Shown here one piece after another: positions 1-11,111 of a DNA stretch of 64,000 bases. The DNA lies in NCBI GenBank assembly GCA_021464245.1, contig JADCRB010000004.1, positions 2,165,103-2,229,102 of the forward strand. The letters are read 5' to 3'. Every line of letters begins with the position of its first letter. Position 1 is the stretch's first letter. Origin of the DNA: Carallia brachiata (Eukaryota > Streptophyta > Magnoliopsida > Malpighiales > Rhizophoraceae). The position numbers were made by a program, and so were the translations under genes. Under the pieces are notes generated by a model, which saw only the letters and a program-made list of their open reading frames with translations, was not told where the DNA came from and did not search any database.

Positions 1-3000
1 AAAAAAATTGTGAGAAAGGATGTGAAGAGAAAGAAAAATGAAAAGAAAGTGAATGGAAAAAAAACGAAAAGTAATTTGTAAGAAAAAAATAGAGAAAAAA
101 ATAAATTATTTAAATAAGTAAAAAAAAGTTGTGATAAAAAAATATGAAAAAAGAAAGATGAATAATAATTTGTAAGAAAAAATATATTGAGAAAAATTAA
201 TTATTTGAATAAATAAAAAAAATTTAAAAAAAAAGTGAGGGATTAATACTATAATGATGAGATTTTTTTTTTTCTTTTTTTCACTCATCCCTTGCAAAAC
301 AAACAGACCATTAGGGACAACAACATTTTACTTCTCATATCAAATATATACAGAAAATTTTATCTGAAAATATTCGTTGTAATTTTTTTTAATTATTTGT
401 TTTTTCAATTGTTTTATCTGGAAATTAATTGAAAAATGGAAACTGCACCTGCTCGGATGGTCTACCAGATTCTAGAGATTTTCTTGACTGTGACTGTAAC
501 TTTTTTGTTTTTTTCCTTTTGTGAAGGAAAATCCGTTCTTTTGTGATCATTTATTGCGCAAATCTAAATTTACTTGCATCGATTTTCCTTTTCTTTGATG
601 TCATATGAACAAAGGCAGCACCTCTGCATATTATCTTCGTTTGCTTCTGCTCCAAATCTATGCACGCAGCAAGTTTCTGATTTTTTATGTTCTGACACTT
701 CTTTTGCAAAATAATCTGGCGATATACGTGCTTTTAGTACTCGTTGATGCAGTAATTAGCAGTAGGAAACGTGAGAGCGTTGTCTGGTTAATGGATTGTT
801 GTTTTTTCAGAATTTACTTTCTGTCAAATTCATCTGTTTATGGGTTTGGTCCGTTCCTGTAAGAAGCAAGACAACATGCAAGAGAAACAAACTTCCAGTC
901 CTCATCAGCACATTCCGCCGACGCGGGAGAAGGAAGAAGAATGAGAGACGAGAAAAAGACAAAACTTTCTTGGAAAAACTTTTTCTTAAAAGATTAATAT
1001 ACAAAATTATCACTAATTTAATTTAAAATAATAAATTTAGTATTAATTTTAAAAAGTAACAAATTTACTTTGTCTATAATAACAAATTTAACATGCTGTG
1101 AAATTTTTTGGACAAAATTTATCTGTTTTGATAATAGAATATTAACTTATATGATTATCATATTATCGAAACAAATATATTTCTATAAATCTATTATTGA
1201 AACGGACAGATTCTGTTCACATAAAATTATTGCGTTTTAAATTTATTATTTTAAGTAAAATTAGGGTTAAATTTGTTATTTTAGTTAAAGTTGACGATAT
1301 TTTTAAATATTAATCCTTTTAAAAATGGTGGAAGGCTGAGAAAAAGAACAAGTATAACATGGAAATATATGTAATGCCCCACATAAAAGAAATTAAATCA
1401 TAAATATTCACATAATTTATTATTGTATAATTAAAAAAATTGTTCATAATAGTTCAAGGTTTATATGGATACGAGCTTGCTTAGTGTCTCTTAATGCCCC
1501 TCAATTATTATTATTGAATGGTGCCATATTAAAGCAAAGCAGATTAGCAGCCGTAATTCATATTGAGAAATCAAAAGTGCAGAAAGGAGGTAATTTTTTT
1601 ACAACCTTGACGGGCATGTCATTCCTGCAGAACCACAAAAAATAGTTCCATGAAGTCCCATTAAATACCAACTAATTTTTTAACTAGATTGTTGAACAAC
1701 TTTACTTCATTGTTCCCAATTCTTTATACCTTTAACACTAATTTCCTAATTCAACACACAAGGTTGATCAAAAAAATCACACCTCCTGGTGAAAGTGGCA
1801 TGCCAGCTATGGAACATCCAAAAGATCTGCACAGCCTCCTGTAGGTAAAAGGAGAAAGAAATAATAAAGAACCCCATGTTGAGGGTTCTTTAATTTAGCA
1901 AAGCACTTCCTCTTTCTATTAACTTCAATATATTTTAGAATGAACTTCAACATTAAAGAACCATCATCAGAACATGGCTCCAGTAGTTTTCTTATCTTCA
2001 ACAGAAAGGTAGAATAAAACAATTTAATAAGTTTGGATTACTCCATCAATTAATATTATTCATTACAACTTGAATCGACACTATCATTCTAAAGGTATTA
2101 GTCAAAAATGTATGGGCCCAAATCATTATCATGCCTGCATTAATCATCACTTGATAATTGATGTGGAATAAATAAGACCATGAATTTCTACCATTAACAA
2201 TTAAGATTATTGTTCTCATTCAACTTTTGGTTTCCTTTTACCCATTTGGTTGTTATTTTTTGTAACTTGATACCTTGGTGAGATATGCAATAATAACCAA
2301 TTGTTTGATGTACTTGAAATTTCGCCTATAATTCACAATTATATCTATGCGATACCACAACCATATATGTTTGTAAGCAGTCTAGCTAGCCCTCTTTGTT
2401 GCGATGACAGGCTAACAACGAATTTGTACAAAATTGCACGGTGAAGGTTTAGATGAGAGAATGGGATTGAAATAAATTTATATTATAATAATATAATTTC
2501 ATCTGTTTAGTTGTTGCGCATTATGAGAGAAAAAATTTTTTTATTTTTTGTCAAAGAAAACAAGTACATTGCAGATATAAATATTTTTGTTTTAATGTGA
2601 GAACCAACCCAGCAAGTACTGTTTCAACATTTGCATTGATATTTCATCAAGTGTCACGCATAAACGGATTAATCTTGTCGGAAGTAATATGCAATTTCAG
2701 GGATGAATTTCAACCTTTCCATTTATTCCAAAACTAATGTGAGCCAAAATGTTTTTTAATTGACGTGACTCAAATTTGTCTTACTACTTCACTTATTTAA
2801 GATCAGTGAGTTTATATGAGTTAATGGCGATAATTTTCGTCATCTTTGGTTAACGTTTTAACTTGTTGTATTAATTCTTTTTTTTTTTTTTTTTCCAAGA
2901 CTGTCAAATATTTAATTTAAAGATTTATTAATTTAAATTAATATTTTTTCTTTCTTTTATCTAAGACTGTCTGATATTTTTTTAAAAAATTAACTAATTA

Positions 3001-3900
3001 AGACTGATTTAAATATGATTATATAAATAGTAAAAAACTTTAGTAAATATTTAATATTATTATATTTTTAAAATTTAAATTTAAAATTTTTAATTAAATA
3101 ATAATAAACTCTTACCGTCTATACCAACACTGATCGCATTAAAGTTTCTAATGAATTGATGATCTGTATGTTCTGGCCAATAATCTGCGACTGGAAAACC
3201 TGGACGAGTCCGACAGTTTCCAGCCTTTGGTCTAATCAGTCGGTGACGGGCCTCGGACGGAGGGAGTCAATTGTTTTTTTTTTTTTTTGGAAGAAGTTAG
3301 TAATTAAAATTTAAATTTTTATTATAATAATTTTCACTTTAAATCTCAAGAAATAATGTATTAAAATTTGGAAGAAAGGAAAGTCAGTGAAATTAGTGAG
3401 AAGAAAAGAATTACTGCTATATATAGTAACTTTTAGTCTATTAAATTTCTTAATTATTAGAAAAAATGGAACTTTCTTTTTTTTTTTTTTTTTTTTGCGA
3501 TGTGGGGAGCCCGTATTTTTCTTCTTTTTTTTTTTCGTTTACGGGAGCCCCTATTTTTCTAATATATATCAACAGTCTGAGGCCCATTTAGGCTATTTCT
3601 TTTCTTTTCCCTCTTTTCCCTTCGACCCGTCCATTGACAAGTAGCAGAATTGCCAAAAAACAAAAACAGAACTTAAACAAAAAAATCGACGCACATCAGC
3701 ATTTGAGCGGTCCCTGTAAAACATTGGAGGAAATTCATGCACCAAGCGCCGAGGAAATTGCGGAGTTTTGGGAGGTGATGAACTGATGACGTGGGGAATT
3801 TGAACAACGTTGAGAGAAACCTGGTTGTGCGGAGTTGGTCTGAGAAGAAGTGTGAAAAAAAGAGATAACTTGGCAGTTATTATGAGGATAGGATTTTTAT
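1..3900. other. AT-rich intergenic DNA, no convincing gene
   Basis: The open frames here are short and low in complexity, and none resembles a known protein. Positions 70-128 and 165-221 are an imperfect tandem duplication of an AT-rich segment with the shared core agtaatttgtaag. Just after it, near 270-325, comes a segment that reads on the minus strand as a run containing ggtctgtttgtttt, a kind of terminus common at AT-rich non-autonomous plant elements. Poly-T tracts occur near 2879, 3276 and 3477. I see nothing else I can support. Confidence 0.5.
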
Positions 3901-4009
3901 TTTATTTTATTTGAGCCTGGAACAGTTTACTTCCCTGCACCAAATGTGCATGCCAATTTTTATCGGAAAAACGTTACCTATTTTATGTTAATTCAACATA
4001 TTCGAATCC

Positions 4010-6740
4010 AAGAGCAACTCTTTTTTGGTCAATGTATTACGTGTGTAGATTTAGGATCTGTTTGTTTACTGAAAAATAATTTGTCTACGTAAAATATTTG
4101 TAGAAGAAAATTTTTACAGCAAAAATAAATTATTTTTTATTGTTTATCTGTCATGCTGAAACCTATTACAAAATATTTTACCATGTTTAGTAAAATATAT
4201 GAAAAATTATTAATTTTTATAACTTGTTCAATTATTCAATGATCCTTCTTAATTTTCTCAATTACTGTTAGAAAGTGACAATTTTTTTTCTAATTTTTAC
4301 ATTACTCGATCTCAAAGATGTGCCTTTATGCATACTTGTTAATATAAGAAAAATATACTTCTTTAACAAAAAATATATACAATTAGCTTCAGCGAACTCT
4401 AATAATTGGGCTTTCTCTCTCTTTCTTTAAATCTCCTGGCATATTTAACAGCCATATGCCCAATGATTAACGACAGCATCAACGACCAAAAGAACCTTGC
4501 AGCATCTCACATGAACAACTTAGAGAGTAGCAGACTCTTGCAATAGAATTCCAAGTCGGAGAATCAAAGAAGAGTAAGAGAAGAAGAAGAAGAAGAGTTA
4601 AGAACATTAACATTGAGAGAGAAGAGAGAGAGATAGAGAAGACTAAGAAAGTTGTTATTGCTGATTGAATGAATCTCTATACTACTAGAATCCAAATTAC
4701 ATCATTTATATTTGATGTTAAAAGAATTTCCATCCCTTAATTCTAGCTCAATTTCAGCTAATCCGCTTCCATCTCCAACACACAGGATTTCTCTCCATAG
4801 CCGAAAAAAAGAGTACAAAGCTCAACAATATCCGAACCAAAGATCTGCCTTCTCCCAACAAGCAAGGCAGCCTCTATTCACCAACCGCACAATATTCGTC
4901 ATCCCTAGCATGACAGCATCCAACATAAAAATAGCCACCCATAGCTTTTGAGCATAAGACTTTGGTTTCCTGAAACAAGAAACACTTTAAATAGTAAGCA
5001 AGCCTATGATTTTACCCATGACAAATGTTAACAGTGCAACTTAACAAAGTACTTTACACCTTGCTTTTCATGCTCTCAGAATCTCACATCCTTGAAAAAT
5101 GGTATCCATGCTCTAATGCAAACCCAAATTAAAAGAATTTCATATTTTTAAATTAACAATTCTGTTAAAGAAACTTCCAACTTTGAGTTAAACAAATGAA
5201 AGTTGAAATAACAATGATCCAAGAATCTAAAATGCCCTCTAAAATTTGCCCGTGAAATTCTACAATTATAATCAAGTCCATAGTGATTCCATTACACAGT
5301 GATGGAAATTTTGGTATCCCAAGAAATAATGACAACATGAACAATGGAATTTGCATGTGAGATTCCAATCTATATACATCTTGTCGATTAATAAGTCCCC
5401 CTTTCTTTAATGTTTGTGCATATAAGAACCAACAATCATTTATGTGCTAAAAGAACCAACAAATATTTTAATATATATCGACAAGAATTTGAGAGGAGCA
5501 TGCAGGAACGATTACTATTGACCGACAAGTTCAACTGTTTAGAAGCACAAGACAGCAACCACGAAGGGCATTAAAAAGGTTGACAACAAACACATCGAGG
5601 ATCCAAAGAACATATTTCTGAAAGCATGGAGATTAACATCAATTTCATGTTTTTTAATATCTCGGTTTCATGTTTTCATGGATTTACTCATCATCTTTTA
5701 AGGTTGTCTTCTTTCGTGTATTATTGTAAAATGCAATCGCTTCCAGGCTATTTACCCAATCGCTTTGCCTCTTTCACAGTTAAGCAGTTATCTCCAAGTT
5801 GACTGCCATGATGCTCTAAAGCTTCGTTGATGGCATTTCATAACCAGTGAATTACATAACTCTATACTCTATTCATAGCCATCTTTGTCCAACATCTGGT
5901 AACCACCAACCCAATTATAACGCTGAACTAGCAGACGATTCAACAACAAAGTTGAAATAGAAAGAAAGGGATAAAGAAAGATTTATAAAAACATAGAAAT
6001 TGAAAGTAATTGAAAGAAATAAAGCATATGATGTTCATCAATAAATAATAATGTAAGAAAAGAGGGACGGGCAAATCATACAAGAAATCGAATCCGAAAA
6101 TTCAAAAAAACAGAGCTGTAATGGAGGGCGGAGACCAACAATAGGGCAGAGACCAGCAATAGCAGGACGGTGGCGAAGTCCCCTTGGGCTGGTCCTGAGA
6201 AGCCGATGGAGTAGGGCGGAGACCGGCATAGCACGGCGGCGACGACGATGGAGTAGGGCGACAACCATCGAGGCCGACAACAGCAGGGCGACGACGACAA
6301 TGTGGCAGTCCGGCGACCGACGGGATCCTTATGGAGGCCGTCTCTTTCTCTGCGCCATGGGTGCTTCTCTCTCTGTCTCTCCGTCTCAAGTCGTGCCCTT
6401 TGAGGAAAATGACTTCATCTCATCTTGAACTGAAGTGCTCTTTCCATTAAAAGCCTCTCTTTTTACTTTTGGCTTTCATATTATTTTCTGTTGACCACAA
6501 TTATATATAGCGTACACCAAACGCTGAAAATTGGGTAAAAAATTTTCAGCCAAAGATATACATCTTTAGTAATTGTTATGTTTTCTAGTGTCCGAAACTA
6601 TGTTAGCTATATTAATATTTGGATAGTATATTTTTTTTATAAAAATAATTAAATAAAAACGTAATGGTCAGATAAGGACAATCCTAACCCATTGATGTCA
6701 TGACTGACTATCTATTTATGCACAATTGTTTTTGTTGTAA
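4010..6740. other. 2.7-kb block present in duplication unit 1 but absent from unit 2
   Basis: Sequence at about 3917-4010 resembles 18990-19050, and sequence from about 6745 onward resembles 19055 onward. The 2.7 kb between has no counterpart in unit 2. It is therefore either an insertion in unit 1 or a deletion in unit 2. Inside it are a purine-rich GA/GAA stretch (about 4560-4650), AT-rich DNA and a GC-rich island (6100-6430). No transposase or polymerase reading frame is recognisable. The left side starts near a ggatctgtttgtttac segment, a style of terminus seen at plant non-autonomous elements, but I could not match two clear ends. Confidence 0.45.
6100..6430 (-). other. GC-rich low-complexity island with short overlapping open frames
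   Basis: The island stands out sharply from the surrounding AT-rich DNA. It is built of imperfect repeats of an agggcggagacc/gggcgacgacg type. On the minus strand it gives overlapping Pro/Arg/Ser-rich frames of up to 95 codons, which is what a GC-rich simple repeat would give by chance. No domain, signal peptide or splice structure is evident. It could be a captured exon fragment in a transposon or the remnant of a 5' gene end. I do not recognise a function. Confidence 0.35.
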
Positions 6741-7432
6741 AAAAAACATAAAAGCGATCAAATCTGTCTTATATACACAATTAATCAAAGGGGTAAAAGA
6801 GTCCTACAAATTATAGTTATTTTGTTAACAAAAATTCTTCTTCAACTCAATTTTTATGGATTCCTTTATATTTGAGAACAAAAGATAAAAGTTAATCATT
6901 TTTTTATTTTTTGTAGTTATAATATGATTGATATTAAAAGTAAAAATTTTCGAAAAAGAATATTTAATGATTTCACACCATTTAGTTTCGTTCATGGTAT
7001 GAAATAATATGTAGTATAATATGACAATTTCTTGGTAAATATATTAATATCTACATTTATTTTAACATTATGAATATCACAGAATTATTAGAGTCATATA
7101 TGAACACTTAATTTCTCTTGTAATGTAAACATCTTTTAGATTATTAGCAAAATTATAGCTTTTTACTTAAATTTTTGTGATGGCATTGAGCTATTGTATG
7201 GATTGCGTATTTGTTATGCCTTTTACTGCATTATCATATAGTTAAGTTTTATTATTATTTTTTTTGATTTTATAATAATTATTATTGTTATTGGTTTTTG
7301 ACAGCGATTTAATTTTCTCTTCCAATTCGTGGCACGCAGCTCTTGCCTGTGCCGCGCCTCGTTGGCAAAATTGCTTGACATTAAATAAAAGCAGAGAGGT
7401 AGCCTTATAATTTGCTCCGGCAGCTGAAACCG
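6741..7432 (+). promoter_or_regulatory. Upstream region of NDUFS7 copy 1
   Basis: About 690 bp of AT-rich DNA precede the start codon. It is shared with 19055-19745 upstream of copy 2, with scattered substitutions and small indels. The last 110 bp before the ATG are less AT-rich and the most conserved, including a ttccaattcgtggcacgc segment and gcagagaggtagcct. They probably hold the transcription start and 5' UTR. No clear TATA box is fixed by the sequence. Confidence 0.4.
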
Positions 7433-9639
7433 ATGGCTATGATCGCCAGGAACACTGCCTCACGCCTCCCTCTCCTCCTCTCCCAACACCGGGGGGGCGC
7501 GGCCGCTGTCTCTCTTCACACCACCGTCCCCTCCCTCTCACCCGACCCAGTCGCACCTACTCCCTATGAGCGAGCACCGCCCCCTTCCACCTCGTCTCCT
7601 ACCGGTCTCTCGAAGACAGCGGAGTTCGTGATTTCCAAGGTCGACGATCTCATGAACTGGGCCCGCCGTGGCTCCATGTGGCCCATGACCTTCGGCCTCG
7701 CTTGCTGTGCCGTCGAGATGATGCACACCGGCGCTGCTCGCTACGATCTGGACCGGTTTGGTATCATTTTCAGGCCAAGTCCCCGCCAGTCCGATTGCAT
7801 GATTGTCGCTGGTACCCTCACCAACAAGATGGCCCCTGCTCTTCGCAGGTAAGTCTCGTCTTGACTACTCGGTCGATGACAACGTGGAATCTGATGTCTT
7901 AGGGTTTTTATTGTTATTAATTTTATTCTCAATTTCAAGTTTTACTTAATTAATTTGTCGTGGATTGGTTTGTAAAATAATTTCATGTGCCTAGAACTAA
8001 ATGGCGACAAAAAAATTCTCGTAGCAGACCTCAATTTAATTGAATTTTGGAATAAGGCTTTGCTGTAGGGATGAAAGGGTAAACGGGGGTTTGGTTTCAA
8101 AATTGCCCCGCAGTGTTCCATGGGAACATTTGCCTGAGCAGTGAGTAGTAATATTACCCTGGTTGTCTAAGGAGTATGGTGAAATACGAGCAATAATTTG
8201 ACCATTACGCCGCCGTTTGACACCAAACTCCACGCACACAAACACGCTTAATAGATTAGTGGCTGATGCTGAAATGCTATGAAGGTGCAAGTAATGCAGA
8301 GATTATGATATGGTGTGACATTTTCTTACTTTTTCGTTAAACAATATTGATACTTTTTGCTGTACTAGTATATGTCATGTGATGAATTGGCATTCTTTAT
8401 GAAGTCCAACACTCCTTGCGGTCAATAGGAGCATCAGATGGTTAGAGTTGTTCATACCTTGTATAAGTGAATGAACTTTTCTGTGCGAAAGGTGAGAACG
8501 GCCTTCTTGTTAATGAATGAGTGCTTGTTTGAATTGAATAATTGGGAAAATTTTGTGTTATTATAAAAGTTATGTATTGTGCTATGTTCAAAGTTGATTG
8601 TGCTCAAACTTTGCTTGAGCCAGACTTTGGTTTAAGGAATCCTCTCCAAGGTTTCCTACTGATCAAGCTTGTTCTAAGCTTAGTCTTAGGTCTGAACTTT
8701 CGATAGGCCTAATTAGGTATAACCATTTTGAGTCCTAGTTCAGCCTAATGGTGACAATAAGGTTCTAGGCACATAAGCTAGCAAGGCAAGGCTTGGACGG
8801 TTTTTTCAGGCATGGAGCATCAATCTGTAAAATCTTTCAGGCATGGAGTGTCAATCTGTAATTTTACCCACTTCTTTGGCTTACGTATCTCAATCCATAA
8901 ACGAGCCCGTCTAAACAAGATTCTGCCATGTTCAGACTCAGGGAGGCTTGGGCCTAATTTAATTTCAAAGTAATTGGCATGTGCCTTCCAAAATTACGTT
9001 TTGAGAGGCAAAAATGATAATCTGCAAAGTTTTTAAGGATGACATGGGACGTCTGGGGCTAGAGGAAGCTGGTAAATCATATTGGCATGTGAGGAAAACA
9101 TCTACCCTTTAGTTTGGCGTTTCAATATTTTGTTCCTACATGTGTGTTGTGCACACAAATTTATGCAATAATACTTGTTTCTACTTTGGTTCCAATACAG
9201 CGTTCTAGAATTATATTGTTTGCGCTTTAGTATATCACACCATGTAAGTTTTCAATTGTTTTTCAAAATGAAAAGACGCTTGTCTTGCGCATATTCATAC
9301 ATCTACATTCTGCACAGTATAGAAAACACTTGTATGCATTAGTCTGTGTCTTTGTTTCAAAAGAATGCAAGTTCTGATTATCCTTCCGTGATCATTGTTA
9401 ACAGGGTTTATGATCAAATGCCTGAGCCTAGGTGGGTCATCTCCATGGGCAGCTGTGCAAATGGTGGTGGATACTATCATTACTCGTACTCTGTTGTTCG
9501 TGGTTGTGACAGGATTGTTCCTGTTGACATTTATGTTCCGGGTTGCCCTCCCACTGCTGAGGCATTACTCTATGGGTTACTCCAGCTGCAGAAGAAGATC
9601 AACAGGCGCAAGGATTTCCTCCATTGGTGGACCAAATAA
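7433..9639 (+). CDS. NDUFS7: NADH dehydrogenase [ubiquinone] iron-sulfur protein 7 (PSST, 20 kDa), mitochondrial, copy 1
   Basis: Nuclear gene for the complex I subunit that carries iron-sulfur cluster N2, the last cluster before ubiquinone, in the Q module of the inner mitochondrial membrane. Coding exons are 7433-7848 and 9405-9639, giving 216 residues, the usual plant length. The donor is cgcag/gtaagt and the acceptor aacag/ggttta, and the split codon AG+G restores the frame. Residues 1 to about 60 are a Ser/Arg/Pro-rich presequence. The conserved core holds the N2 ligands: adjacent Cys91-Cys92 in [11 protein letters not shown], Cys156 in [11 protein letters not shown] and Cys186 in [12 protein letters not shown]. 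It ends with HWWTK. The start MAMIARNT was chosen because it matches the plant family; an in-frame TTG lies 21 bp upstream. It is 12.3 kb from a nearly identical copy, and the two differ mainly in the presequence. Confidence 0.97.
7849..9404 (+). other. Intron 1 of NDUFS7 copy 1
   Basis: A 1556-bp GT-AG intron. It aligns along its length with the intron of copy 2 (20162-21694), confirming that the duplication is genomic rather than by retroposition. In copy 1 a short segment containing caggcatgga is repeated near 8808 and 8837, where copy 2 has it once. No nested gene is seen. Confidence 0.85.
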
Positions 9640-11111
9640 ATAAATTTTATGTGCTGCACACTGTCTTATATGCACTTTTATAATCCAATAAGTAAAACTG
9701 TGGTATCATTTTACTGTTTAAGTGCCATGTGAAAGGAGAGACTGGCCCTGTTTTGAGTTTTTGGTTCTCCTTCAGTGAGCTAATTGGAAGTTGCACCGGT
9801 TGCTACATGACTGTTCTTATGACTTTTTTTGAGGCAAACCTCCTCAATGAAAATATATTAATGATATACTGTTTATTAAATTGCTGTTTCTATGAGTTTA
9901 TAGTGACAAAAATTATTTCTGTCATTTGTTTCTCGTTAAACAATTTTTTTTTTTAGTACTTGGGCTAAAAAAGGCAGATGAATGGCTACCAACTACATAT
10001 TAATTTAAGAATACATTATTATACTTATATAATATAATAATGTATTCTTATTTATTAAATTTAATATAATATAAAAAATTATTTCATGGATTCGAGGAAC
10101 AGTAAAAACAATAACAACAAACACATATAATATGAAAATTAAATTTTATCTATATTTATTATTAATGTTGGTTTAAAGGCTATCCTTAACCCTCAAATTT
10201 TTTAGTTTAATGCAGTTCTCACACAATTATTAAAATTATTATAAAAAATATATTGCTGACTTTTTTTCAGTTAATTAATTATAAATTATAATTGAGATTT
10301 TACCGTGAAACATTTACGACGTCATTTTGTGTGTGCAAATGTGTCTAGGACTAATGATGTAAAAAATGGGTGAAAGTATGAGTAAAATTAAGTCTTCTTA
10401 ATAATTTCTCAATTGATCCCCGAAAAGGAATAATTTCTCAACTAAAAATTTAGTTATAAAAAGAATTTATTGCGAGGAAAATGGCCAACGTGGATTCAGA
10501 TAATTGCCTAAAAAGTAAAATCTGATGCTCCATTGTTGCTCTTCATAGAGATAAGAGGTGTCATGAGTATATCAATTACGGTACTGTAACTCAAAATTAA
10601 AATAATTTTTATTTAAATATTTTATTTATTATCTTTATATACAGACCTATTATATAAAAACTCGATCTGAAAGAGTTTTCTCCTTATTCTTGTCCACTAA
10701 GTAAAAAAACAACCATTCTAATAAACATCTATCCATGTAAATAAAAGGCTTAATTAGGAAGGTTAAGGAGAGTTAGAGACACATAATTTACCTAAAATAT
10801 AAGTCTTAAAATTAATATATTGATTAATATTTTAAACATAAAAAATAATTAATTTTATTATAAAAATTATTAATTTTATTTGATTAAAAATACTAATAAA
10901 ATCTGGATCTATATATTTTTTTTCCGAGTTTAGTAAAAGTTTTTATGAGATAACAGCGCCTGTTTCGTTGCTGCAGTGTCTAGACACCAAGATTTTCCCA
11001 ATAAATAAATACCTCTCAATCCCCGGCCCCCAGACTATACGCTATCTGAACGCGCTCGTTTTATCTTGTCTTTTAGGGTTTTCTCTCCCCGCTTTCTCCA
11101 TCACTCCAGCG
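9640..11111. other. Intergenic DNA between NDUFS7 and KH gene, unit 1
   Basis: This holds the 3' end of NDUFS7, then AT-rich DNA, then the 5' region of the KH gene. It contains a perfect 16-bp inverted repeat at 10007-10022 and 10034-10049. Compared with unit 2, unit 1 has about 90 extra bp around 10023-10110 and lacks the roughly 390 bp found at about 22066-22455 in unit 2. A tagggtt telo-box-like motif at 11074-11080, just before the KH start, is often seen in plant genes for housekeeping RNA or translation functions. Confidence 0.5.
10007..10049. repeat. Perfect 16-bp inverted repeat (unit 1 only)
   Basis: The arms at 10007-10022 (aagaatacattattat) and 10034-10049 are exact reverse complements with an 11-bp spacer. 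Unit 2 has the left arm near 22666 but not the right one, so the hairpin exists in one copy only. Confidence 0.8.

Noticed and set aside
4712..4951. 79-codon frame as a gene
   Set aside because: Ser/Gln-rich with no similarity or structure, and it lies in the block absent from unit 2.
7412..7432. NDUFS7 start at an upstream TTG
   Set aside because: Plant nuclear genes start at ATG; the in-frame ATG at 7433 gives the family N-terminus. The same holds for copy 2 at 19725.
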